This document shows, piece after piece, positions 1 through 7,502 of a DNA stretch of 64,000 bases. The translations under genes were made by a program, and so were the position numbers. How positions within the stretch are numbered: the stretch's first letter is position 1; the number at the start of each line of letters is the position of its first letter. Under the pieces are notes generated by a model. The model saw only the letters and a program-made list of their open reading frames with translations. It was not told the origin of the DNA and searched no databases. Source of the stretch: Mariniflexile fucanivorans (lineage in GTDB: Bacteria > Bacteroidota > Bacteroidia > Flavobacteriales > Flavobacteriaceae); the NCBI RefSeq assembly GCF_004341235.1, contig NZ_SLUP01000011.1:56265-120264 (forward strand), given 5' to 3'.

Positions 1-440
1 CCGGCAGCCTTAATTTTTCTTATGTTTTCTGCTCCGGGTTGCATAGAGCTTTCATCTAAAGTGAATGAAAGAAACGTTGTTGCAGCAACACCAGGGTTTA
101 AATCATAACCAATCATGGCCGCCAATTCTGCAACGGATAATCTCTCGGTTGCAGTTCTTAAATAGGATTCGTTTATTATACGCTCTTGGTAAAATGTAAG
201 AACATCTGAAAGTACAGAAAAAGCATCTATAATGGCTACCGTAAAATCGTCGTTAGATCTCGTAGTCAATTTTTTTAAACTTTCCAGTTGGCTCATGGTA
301 AGCTTGGAAAGTAACGACGATTTAAAACCGTTATAATCTCCAATACGATAGTTAATCGTTGACAATCCTGCTCGATTATGTATTTTATTTGGAGTTCTTA
401 AATGAACACCATCACAACAACCACAATTAGTCTGTTCCAT
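1..440 (-). CDS. eCIS baseplate protein, gp6/Afp12-like (5' part only)
   Basis: This is the first ~146 codons of a gene that runs off the left edge. I translated it directly: the ATG at 438-440 shares one base with the TAA of the preceding gene (TAATG overlap), which fixes the start and implies translational coupling. The protein opens with a Cys-rich MEQTNCGCCDG stretch and then has a helix-rich segment (DAFSVLSDVLTFYQER, then YLRTATERLSVAELA) closely resembling the upstream baseplate protein (LVEILAYVGDYLSYRQD, YLRTARKRISVRRHA). That is the hallmark of putative baseplate assembly proteins of contractile injection systems, homologous to T4 gp6 and matching Afp12/Pvc12 by position. It should form part of the wedge ring anchoring the sheath. 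The C-terminal half is outside the window. Confidence 0.8.
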   Translation of the reverse strand, partial: MEQTNCGCCDGVHLRTPNKIHNRAGLSTINYRIGDYNGFKSSLLSKLTMSQLESLKKLTTRSNDDFTVAIIDAFSVLSDVLTFYQERIINESYLRTATERLSVAELAAMIGYDLNPGVAATTFLSFTLDESSMQPGAENIRKIKAA

Positions 441-3031
441 TATCTACCGCCTTTAATGAGTAATTTTAAAATTCCCATATCGATATGGTTAGGGTCGTTA
501 TCCAATCTTGGAATTTCGCTTTTTCCGAAATCCAATTTTCCTGTATGCAATCCACTAGATGATGTTAATCCGTAACGTTGGAATTTTGTAATATCTACCG
601 AAATAATTCCATCCACTGCTTGAACCAAAGCATAAATTTGACTGAGATATAAGGATTGTCCAAAAATGAGTTTATCAGGATGAAAAAACCCCTTTTGTCC
701 ATTTTTAAGCGACTGGTTGCTTAAAAGACTTAGAATTTCTCTCTGTATATCAATTTTAAAAGTATTGGATTGAATGCAAACCTCAACATCAAGTTCCAGT
801 CCTACATATTGAGGGTTTTCAACTTCCAAATCAATACCCGCCATTCGGTATTTTTGCAAGCAATCCCGAAGCTCATTTTCCCATTCTGGAGTTACTTTTT
901 CACCAAGTATCCTATCAGCAGCAATAAAGGTTGTTTGCCAACTGCCTGTCCATCTAAATTTTGCAGATACAGATTGAATATCTTCTTTACAACGCTTTGC
1001 CACAGCTTCATAATCTGATGTAATTACAGCTCTTTCTTGCGTTCTAAATGCTTGAGGCGCATATTGTTTAACCTCTTCTTTGGTCTCTGGATTTTTGCCT
1101 CCCGTTGCCGGCATTGGGTTGGTTATACTTTTAATATTGATGGTTGAATTATTGACAACTTTTTCAATAGTGTTTCTTCCTATATTACCTCTTGTTCCGT
1201 TTCCTATTCTATAATTAGCCAAAAATTTAGAGTTCGCATTGGGTGCTTTACCATTTATATCATTCCCAAATCTTAAATAAGAAGTACCATCAGAATCCAT
1301 TTCTACAACAAAATGCATATCTAACAACGAGCTATCTACTAATAAATCTTTGACTGCTTTCCATGTATGATTTTGCACTTCAAAAGAATTTCCTGTTTTT
1401 AAAACTTCATGCAGTGAAATAGACGGAATGGCACTGCGTATATTTTGGCTCATCATTTTTTTTGCTGATAAAGTCAAATCTGATGCATCGGCTTCAGAAA
1501 ATTTTAATTGATCAGATTGAGTTAAAGGAGACGCTTTTAACATTGGATAAAACCTTGGCAAAACTGGTATAAGAGCTTTTGGCTCACAGCTATTAGAAAG
1601 CGATACATTGGCATATTGATATTTACTTTTTGGTACCAATGTTGGCGTTAAACTACCTTGTACATCTTCAAAAGGAAACTCAGAATTTACACTTTCTAAA
1701 TCAGAAAAAGAATATCCATGGTCTGCCAACAATACATTCCCTTTGGCTACACTTACCTCAAACACTTGGTCCTTTTCCTCTACATCCAAAACAGTTGAAG
1801 TACATAAGGAAAAAGGTAAGGCATCTTCTTCGTTCCAGGTAATTAATGTAATATCTATAACTTCTGCTGGTGTTACCGTAAAATCAAAATCCGTATCAAA
1901 AACAATATTGGTGATTTTTACAGCATGCCTATGTTGTGGGTTAGCATCGGCCGTTGCCCCTGTTTTAGGACCTATTATTTCCTCAAGAAGTAAAACATCG
2001 TTAATTTTTAAATCTTCAAACCTCCCTAATAAAGTTGCTTGGGTAGCACCTTTTGGCAAACAACAATTTTGTTCACCATAATTATGGAAAGGTATTTTGT
2101 TGTGAGCCGAAAACAATTGAACATCATGTACGGGTTCAAAAATTATTTGATTTACATCGAAAACCTTATCAAATTGGTTTTTAGAAATAAGAATGTTTTC
2201 AATTTTATCTGCCACACCTTTTGTTAATAGCTTTGTGACAAAACCAGATTCATCCTTTCTTTTAAGAATAGCACCGTTTGAGGATTCATCCACTTGAATT
2301 TGAACCCAAGTACGCGCATTAAGCCCATCGTGCATATAGTAATCAATCAATCGGGCATGTCTTCTAACTGAAATTCTTTTTCGCGCCGTTCTTAAATACG
2401 CTTCAGTACTTATGGCATCTTGCCTATAGCTTAAGTAATCGCCAACATAAGCTAAAATTTCTACGAGTGTTATTCCTAAATCTGCCGCATTTCTTTCTGT
2501 CCAATTGGGCATTAAAAATGACATCCTATCCAACAAAAGCTGTTTGAATGAGGCATAATCTTTAGCCAAATAATTTATCTCAGGACTATATGTAATCTCT
2601 TCATTTTGGCAATTAAAATCTGAAGGCTTGCAATCTACATCAGTAAAACATTCTACTTTAAATGAAAAGTCGATGGTTGATAATTTTTTATCGAAACCGG
2701 GCAAGTACGTTTGTTCTTCCCAACTTTCCATTAAACAAAGGGTGTAAATAGAAAAATCTCCTCTATCGGAAAGATTTAAGGTGATGTTATTATTTGAAGA
2801 ATCTTCGATAATTTCTTCAACCATTATACCACTTCGCTTACCTTCAACAATTAAAAAAACCTGATCAATTTCAATAGGATTCTGTAAAGGTTTTAAAAAG
2901 GTTATTTGGAGTGTTTTTTGCTTATCCTGAACTAAATTGGTGGACACAACTTCTACATAATCAATTCCGTTAAGATCGGTTTTGGTCTCAATTAATCGTC
3001 TTCTATCATCTGTACAGCAATAAATTCTCAC
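440..3031 (-). CDS. eCIS baseplate J-like (gp6/Afp11-like) protein
   Basis: A structural protein of the baseplate wedge. In its 863 residues the N-terminal third carries the conserved helical segment around residues 155-230 (NYLAKDYASFKQLLLDRM, then LVEILAYVGDYLSYRQD and YLRTARKRISVRRHARLIDY). The C-terminal part has the baseplate-J core: a VITSDYEAVAKRC segment, a GIDLEVENPQYVGLELDVEV strand pair and a SLYLSQIYALVQAVDGI helix. These match Afp11/Pvc11-type proteins. It follows the gp25 gene by 11 bases and overlaps the next gene by one base, so it is in the middle of the operon. No signal peptide or membrane segment is visible, as expected for a particle assembled in the cytoplasm. Confidence 0.88.
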   Translation of the reverse strand: MRIYCCTDDRRRLIETKTDLNGIDYVEVVSTNLVQDKQKTLQITFLKPLQNPIEIDQVFLIVEGKRSGIMVEEIIEDSSNNNITLNLSDRGDFSIYTLCLMESWEEQTYLPGFDKKLSTIDFSFKVECFTDVDCKPSDFNCQNEEITYSPEINYLAKDYASFKQLLLDRMSFLMPNWTERNAADLGITLVEILAYVGDYLSYRQDAISTEAYLRTARKRISVRRHARLIDYYMHDGLNARTWVQIQVDESSNGAILKRKDESGFVTKLLTKGVADKIENILISKNQFDKVFDVNQIIFEPVHDVQLFSAHNKIPFHNYGEQNCCLPKGATQATLLGRFEDLKINDVLLLEEIIGPKTGATADANPQHRHAVKITNIVFDTDFDFTVTPAEVIDITLITWNEEDALPFSLCTSTVLDVEEKDQVFEVSVAKGNVLLADHGYSFSDLESVNSEFPFEDVQGSLTPTLVPKSKYQYANVSLSNSCEPKALIPVLPRFYPMLKASPLTQSDQLKFSEADASDLTLSAKKMMSQNIRSAIPSISLHEVLKTGNSFEVQNHTWKAVKDLLVDSSLLDMHFVVEMDSDGTSYLRFGNDINGKAPNANSKFLANYRIGNGTRGNIGRNTIEKVVNNSTINIKSITNPMPATGGKNPETKEEVKQYAPQAFRTQERAVITSDYEAVAKRCKEDIQSVSAKFRWTGSWQTTFIAADRILGEKVTPEWENELRDCLQKYRMAGIDLEVENPQYVGLELDVEVCIQSNTFKIDIQREILSLLSNQSLKNGQKGFFHPDKLIFGQSLYLSQIYALVQAVDGIISVDITKFQRYGLTSSSGLHTGKLDFGKSEIPRLDNDPNHIDMGILKLLIKGGR

Positions 3032-3042
3032 GTTTCTTGTGC

Positions 3043-3393
3043 TTATTTTTGAAATACTACGGTTTGATTTTCTTTATTTCTTAAAAGGGTATAATTTACT
3101 TTAACCTCTAAAGTAGATTCTATTGTATTGATGGAAACCTCATTCACCTGAATCAAATGACTCAGCCATTGATTTAAACCACCTTGCACCAAATATTGAG
3201 TGGTAGCAGCCATTTCGTTACTGTTTGGTTCAAATACAGCTTGGAGCAATCCGCAGCCAAAGTTTGGACGGTTAACGCGCTCTCCCGGGCTGGTAAACAA
3301 CAGTTGGTAAATCATGTCTTGTATGTGCAAATCGTCTTCTGAAGTAGCTGTTTTGCCCAATGAATTAAATTGATATGGGTATTTTACATTCAT
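3043..3393 (-). CDS. eCIS baseplate wedge protein, gp25/Afp9-like (GPW/gp25 family)
   Basis: A small baseplate protein of 116 residues. The central motif SPGERVNRPNFGCGLLQAVFEPN is the signature of the gp25/Afp9/TssE family, in which the ExxxRPxFGCGL stretch contacts the sheath ring at initiation of polymerisation. The C-terminal strand (LEVKVNYTLLRNKENQTVVF) is also typical. The length matches the family (about 110-140 residues). It sits 4 bases downstream of the PAAR-like gene and 11 bases before the gp6-like gene, the usual order for the baseplate end of Afp/PVC loci. Confidence 0.9.
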   Translation of the reverse strand: MNVKYPYQFNSLGKTATSEDDLHIQDMIYQLLFTSPGERVNRPNFGCGLLQAVFEPNSNEMAATTQYLVQGGLNQWLSHLIQVNEVSINTIESTLEVKVNYTLLRNKENQTVVFQK

Positions 3394-3397
3394 TTTT

Positions 3398-3721
3398 TTA
3401 TGTTCCCAATACTTTGGTTTGTGTAGAAACTATGGTAACGGGCGTTCCGTTAGGAATACAAGTCGCCTGACTATCTAAAAGTAAAACAGGCATACCGTTA
3501 GAAGTAACCCGTGTTGCTCCAGTAATCCAAGTTGCTGTAACGCATGGTAAAGGGTTTCCTCCTGGCGTTGTAAATGGGCAAGCCGACACCATATGCGGGT
3601 TCGGTTGAAGTACTATTGGTTGTCCACTTACTGTAACTCGTGGACTTACAGTTGTTGCTTGTGCTTGTCCCCCATGTGCACAAAGAATAGTTGCTCCTTG
3701 ATGTAAAATAAATCCTGGCAT
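3398..3721 (-). CDS. PAAR-like spike-tip protein (Afp10-like)
   Basis: A 107-residue protein that opens MPGFILHQGATILCAHGG and contains repeated short beta segments (TVSGQPIVL, TWITGATRVTSNGMPVLLL) with Cys and His residues spaced as in metal-binding PAAR-like tips. The pattern of Cys14, His16, later Cys residues near 48, 59 and 87 and a His near 43 would fit a bound metal ion, but I infer the coordination only from spacing. Position directly after the spike gene (1-base gap) supports a role as the sharpened tip that caps the gp5-like spike and may carry cargo. The family assignment is by pattern and context. Confidence 0.75.
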   Translation of the reverse strand: MPGFILHQGATILCAHGGQAQATTVSPRVTVSGQPIVLQPNPHMVSACPFTTPGGNPLPCVTATWITGATRVTSNGMPVLLLDSQATCIPNGTPVTIVSTQTKVLGT

Positions 3722-3722
3722 A

Positions 3723-4241
3723 TTAAATTATTTTAAGTGCTCCGTTGTTCATGTCTATCATAGGTCCTAGCATTTCTATTTTAGCGCCTTTTCCATTATC
3801 AATGGTTATTCCTATGTCATTCACTTTTATTGTAGCTCCTGTAGTACTTGAAAGTGTTATACCACCACTAGGTCCGGGCAAATCACTTATTACTATATTA
3901 TGTTGTAAAAAAGATTGTATCACAATATTTGGTGAAGTTGGCAATCCTTGATTTGCTGCAGGCGGTACATCTGAAGATGCTCCCCATCTACAACCTACCC
4001 AGATAGGAAAATTAGGATCTCCCTGTTCAAACTCTACCCAAACACCAGTTCCTATTGGAGGTACCATATAGACTCCCATTGGCGGACCAGTAGGACCAGC
4101 AAGTGGTACACAAGGTTCTGCCCAAGAGCTTGGTAAGAGTCCCAGAACATCAGGAATATTGAGCATTAATCGTCCCTTTTGGTTAGGGTCTATATTATTT
4201 AGCACGGTAGCTCTGTATTTTCCATAAAATTTTTTATCCAT
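3723..4241 (-). CDS. eCIS spike protein, gp5/VgrG OB-fold and needle (gpV-like)
   Basis: A 172-residue protein carrying the base and needle of the central spike. Residues ~3-95 form the OB fold seen in phage baseplate assembly protein V and VgrG (KFYGKYRATVLNNIDPNQKGRL, then GVYMVPPIGTGVWVEFEQGDPNFPIWVG, the classic gp5-like motif). Residues ~110-172 are a short beta-helix-like repeat (GGITLSSTTGATIKVNDIGITIDNGKGAKIEMLG). In Afp and PVC the gp27 and gp5 parts are fused in one protein (Afp8); here the gp27-like part is a separate gene immediately upstream, one base away. The needle is short. Confidence 0.85.
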   Translation of the reverse strand: MDKKFYGKYRATVLNNIDPNQKGRLMLNIPDVLGLLPSSWAEPCVPLAGPTGPPMGVYMVPPIGTGVWVEFEQGDPNFPIWVGCRWGASSDVPPAANQGLPTSPNIVIQSFLQHNIVISDLPGPSGGITLSSTTGATIKVNDIGITIDNGKGAKIEMLGPMIDMNNGALKII

Positions 4242-4242
4242 A

Positions 4243-5370
4243 TTAAACTGCTATTAATGGGGTATTAGAAATGACGCCATCACGCGATAAAGTGAAATTT
4301 TGTTTATATGAACCTTCTTTTATCGTATGTGTTACGGTATCCACGTAATAAAGACCATCATAAGTTAAACCTGCTCCTCGAACACCCACAATCATGCGGG
4401 ATTTTAGAGGTTTTCCATACCTCAACACGTCTAATGAGCCACTTGCCGTTACACTAGGGCTGGAACCCGTCATTAAAAAACTAAGGATATCTCTTGCAGC
4501 TTCGTCAACCGCCAATTTAGATGACTCATTGGCTGTCTCAATTTTTGCAACAGGAACAGGTCTGGCTCCCAAAGGTGGTTTAACTATGTTTATGTTTGGC
4601 AACGGTACGGGTATGGGCACTTTTTTGGTGGCAGGATCGTAAATAGTATATACCTTAATTTTTTTTGCCATACCGTCTAATGAAAATGTTAACGAATCAA
4701 CATTTGATAAGGAATCAAAATTTGTTGATAATGCACTTTGCGGAAGTGGTATGCTAATATCTGGACCAAAATATGCAAAACTCTGTCCTGGCAAAGGTCC
4801 GGGGTCTATATAAAACACATAGCCATTTCGACTAGCCAATCCTTGGATGAAGGCTTTATCAGTAGTATACTGATTTTCAATTTTTTCAGTAGGCGGGTGA
4901 ATCACAGGAATGTTTGTTGGCATAGCTAAAGGAATGACTCCAAGTGTAGCATATTTTGCTAAAGCCGTTATCACTTTTATGTTATCAGGTATAGATGGGT
5001 AGCTCATGGAATACTCTACTAAATCCATGATAACGCTTAAATCGTCGCCCGTTATAGTTAATGTGGATGCTCCTGCTTGGTTTGATGGAGACAATTCATG
5101 GTTTGTAACAATGCCATCCATCAAAACATCAGGCTTTCCATTGATAGTAACTACAATGATAACTCGGGTAACAATAGGATCAAAAAAACCATTTGGCAAC
5201 AAGGAATGTTGTAAAGGCGAGTTTTTTCCTATGGTGAAACTCAATTGAAAACCACTTTGCGTTTTACCAACAGTAACACTTACGCTGGTAAGCGCATCGA
5301 TAACCATTTTTGGAACAGGAACTGCAATGCCTGTTCCCATCATTAAGGTAAGATTGATTCCTTTCAACAT
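4243..5370 (-). CDS. eCIS hub protein, gp27/late control D-like
   Basis: A 375-residue protein matching the gp27-like hub (phage late control gene D family) that forms the trimeric cylinder joining the tube to the spike. Seen in the sequence are an N-terminal beta-barrel start (VSVTVGKTQSGFQLSFTIGK), the conserved segment TLTITGDDLSVIMDLVE around residues 103-119, and a second barrel (SRNGYVFYIDPGPLPGQ). A C-terminal strand set (SRMIVGVRGAGLTYDGLYYVDTVTH) follows. The start directly abuts the LysM gene. Together with the gp5-like gene it replaces a single Afp8-type polypeptide. Confidence 0.82.
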   Translation of the reverse strand: MLKGINLTLMMGTGIAVPVPKMVIDALTSVSVTVGKTQSGFQLSFTIGKNSPLQHSLLPNGFFDPIVTRVIIVVTINGKPDVLMDGIVTNHELSPSNQAGASTLTITGDDLSVIMDLVEYSMSYPSIPDNIKVITALAKYATLGVIPLAMPTNIPVIHPPTEKIENQYTTDKAFIQGLASRNGYVFYIDPGPLPGQSFAYFGPDISIPLPQSALSTNFDSLSNVDSLTFSLDGMAKKIKVYTIYDPATKKVPIPVPLPNINIVKPPLGARPVPVAKIETANESSKLAVDEAARDILSFLMTGSSPSVTASGSLDVLRYGKPLKSRMIVGVRGAGLTYDGLYYVDTVTHTIKEGSYKQNFTLSRDGVISNTPLIAV

Positions 5371-5727
5371 TTATTTTGAACCTGACATGCCTTCTGGCAT
5401 GGTTATTTTGATAATATTGCCGATGGCTTCCGTTAAACGGTTTGGATGCATGACAGCATTGGCATCGCAAATGCGCCAAAATTGCTCGGCGTCACCCAGA
5501 TATTGGTGGGCGATATTATCCAATCGATCATCTTGATTTACCGTATGTTCCTGCAATAATTCAAAAGCTTCAGGCTGGGCAATAAAGCGGCGTTTTACAA
5601 AAACATGTTTTTTATGGTCTTTGGATTCTAAAATTTCCGTTTCCAGTCCATAATATCTGCTGGTAGACTCAAAATAACTATTGTTGAGCCCAGTTTGTTG
5701 TAATATGGTTTCTAATGGATTGTTCAT
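5371..5727 (-). CDS. LysM-domain baseplate/hub protein (Afp7 C-terminal-like)
   Basis: A 118-residue protein with a LysM-like module in its second half: a TVNQDDRLDNIAHQYLGDAEQFWRI segment, then NAVMHPNRLTEAIGNIIKI, which is the usual pattern of phage-tail LysM proteins that glue the hub to the tube. In Afp7/Pvc7 the LysM part follows the tube-like domain in one protein; here it is a separate gene whose start overlaps the stop of the Afp7 N-terminal-like gene by four bases (5724-5727). Cytoplasmic, no signal peptide. Confidence 0.78.
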   Translation of the reverse strand: MNNPLETILQQTGLNNSYFESTSRYYGLETEILESKDHKKHVFVKRRFIAQPEAFELLQEHTVNQDDRLDNIAHQYLGDAEQFWRICDANAVMHPNRLTEAIGNIIKITMPEGMSGSK

Positions 5728-6371
5728 GTTATAGAGTTAATTCCGAAATCCTGCAACGTACCACCCGAATACATTTTTGCAAGACGTTCTTTGTTTTGTT
5801 GATAATTCATATAAATATTGCCACCTTGATGGTTAAAGCCTAAATCGCTGACACTTAACACACGCATACCTAAACTGATTTTAGCTCTAATTGGATTCAG
5901 TTTCGTATCAAAGGCTTCTTCAGTAATGCTGAACTCCGTAATCCGAACAGGGACAACACGGTTCTTGTTCCAAATAAACAGAGTCAATGGTGCTTCGGCT
6001 GAAGCAATTTCTATCGTTCCTATTTGTGACATTAGGTTCGCGTTAAACAAGGCACTACTCGATGGATAGATGATGGTTTCCAAGGCTGCCAGTCTATGTT
6101 GAATGCCGACTTCAGCTATAACATCATCTGCGGACTCCATGCCGTCGGTAGCGTCAATTTCGGCTTCCAAGGTATACGTTTCCACAGGTGGACCTGATAG
6201 ACGTAAAGCCTCGGAACGATCGCCATCTTCTCCTGCTCCTTGCACTTGCAAATTTCGCGTAAGTGTATCTGGGTTGTATTGCAGGGTTACGATTCGCTCT
6301 ATGGATGCGTTTTCAGCGTTGAGAAGTACTATTCCTCCTTTTAGGATGTATGGGGAGCGTGGGTGGGACAT
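5724..6371 (-). CDS. eCIS tube-like hub adaptor (Afp7 N-terminal-like, CIS tube domain)
   Basis: A 215-residue protein. The opening (YILKGGIVLLNAENASIERIVTLQYNPDTLTRNLQ) and the PPVETYTLEAEIDATD segment are those of the contractile injection system tube domain found at the N-terminus of Afp7/Pvc7. A later EFSITEEAFDTKLNPIRAKISLGMRVLS stretch is the characteristic 'tube initiator' C-terminal part. It is predicted to convert the threefold spike hub to the sixfold tube. It overlaps the LysM gene by four bases and lies immediately after the Lgt-like gene stop (no gap). Base composition returns to the higher GC of the structural genes compared with the two genes just upstream. Confidence 0.8.
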   Translation of the reverse strand: MSHPRSPYILKGGIVLLNAENASIERIVTLQYNPDTLTRNLQVQGAGEDGDRSEALRLSGPPVETYTLEAEIDATDGMESADDVIAEVGIQHRLAALETIIYPSSSALFNANLMSQIGTIEIASAEAPLTLFIWNKNRVVPVRITEFSITEEAFDTKLNPIRAKISLGMRVLSVSDLGFNHQGGNIYMNYQQNKERLAKMYSGGTLQDFGINSIT

Positions 6372-7502
6372 TTAGCTAATTTTGGAATATATTATTTGAT
6401 AACATTTTGAACCGGAATCTATAATATCATAAGAGTATTCATTTTTTAAAAACATTTTGAAAATATTCGCTATATGAATTGCTACACTCACATCGATTAG
6501 TTTATTATTTGAATTTGATATTGTAAGATGTTTTACCTTATGGTTATTCATATCTCCAGATAATCTAACCCCCAATTTTGTTTTGTAAATTTTAATGTTA
6601 TTGTTGTTTGTGATAACATTTGAGGTACTTAGCTTTTCAAAGCAACTCGCCATTTCTCGAATATGAACTGGATTTTTTATTAATGAACTACTTAGAGTAT
6701 TTCTTTTTTTATAAACTAAACTGAGTGAAAAAATCAGAATTAATATACCTACAAGTGAGAGATGCCAATAATAGTATGGAAAAAGATTAAATTTTACAAA
6801 AAAAGCAATAACTAAAAGCAATGCCACAGTTGTCCACTGAGCCTCAGAATAGTCATGCCAGTACGGTCGATCTGGATCTCCACGATAAAATTCTATAAGA
6901 AAACGAAAAATTCCGTAAAACAAGGAATAAATGATAAGAAAAGTACCTGCATCTAAATCACTCACAATAATTATCACACCTACTATACATATTAAAAAAG
7001 TAAAGAGTGATTCTAGCAATTGAATTGGAAATAACTTAATATCCTGATAATAGGATGTAAAACCTTTTAACACATGAGGTTTTCCATATTTTACCCCCCA
7101 ATTTGATGGTTTGCCATGACAACATCCCACTGAAAAACAACCAATTCTGCCAAATGCTAAAAAAATTGCAATTCCTAAAAGAGCGATATCTAAAAACTCT
7201 AAAATAGGCTGTTTTAGTAACATTAAAGTAACTGAATTCATTATCAAAATGAGTATTTCATGATGGTAGTAAACTAACGATTCTTTCCCTGTTGCCCATT
7301 TTATTAATATAATAAGAAGAATAAAACAACATATACTTACAAAGCTCATAAGTAGAATTATCATTGCCGATAGTCCTATAATTTTTCCGACAAAAAGTCC
7401 ACAAATTATTCCAACTATTAAACCAATTATTCCAAAAAGATGGAAAGAAGGGATTCTAAACTTAAATAATAAGATATCTAATTTGGGCGTAAGAATAGAC
7501 AT
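6372..7502 (-). CDS. Lgt-like polytopic membrane protein inside the eCIS operon
   Basis: A 376-residue protein with roughly seven hydrophobic segments in residues 20-265 and a soluble C-terminal ~100 residues. GRIGCFSVGCCHGKP at 118-132 matches the signature loop of prolipoprotein diacylglyceryl transferase (GRIGNF in Escherichia coli Lgt), and FRFLIEFYRGDPDRPYW around 199-215 matches the second conserved arginine region. Differences from a true Lgt: the Asn of GRIGN is Cys, a CC pair follows, and the HGG motif is not evident (the nearest candidate is YYHHEIL near 78-84). The C-terminal extension is not part of Lgt. It is probably a paralogue rather than the housekeeping enzyme. It abuts the putative effector gene and the Afp7-like gene with no gaps, so it is co-transcribed with them. 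Its function could be lipid modification, membrane release or self-protection; none is shown by the sequence. Confidence 0.7.
   Translation of the reverse strand: MSILTPKLDILLFKFRIPSFHLFGIIGLIVGIICGLFVGKIIGLSAMIILLMSFVSICCFILLIILIKWATGKESLVYYHHEILILIMNSVTLMLLKQPILEFLDIALLGIAIFLAFGRIGCFSVGCCHGKPSNWGVKYGKPHVLKGFTSYYQDIKLFPIQLLESLFTFLICIVGVIIIVSDLDAGTFLIIYSLFYGIFRFLIEFYRGDPDRPYWHDYSEAQWTTVALLLVIAFFVKFNLFPYYYWHLSLVGILILIFSLSLVYKKRNTLSSSLIKNPVHIREMASCFEKLSTSNVITNNNNIKIYKTKLGVRLSGDMNNHKVKHLTISNSNNKLIDVSVAIHIANIFKMFLKNEYSYDIIDSGSKCYQIIYSKIS

Noticed and set aside
6372..7502. Housekeeping prolipoprotein diacylglyceryl transferase
   Set aside because: HGG motif not evident, GRIGN altered to GRIGC, extra C-terminal domain and location inside an eCIS operon; treated as an Lgt-like paralogue.
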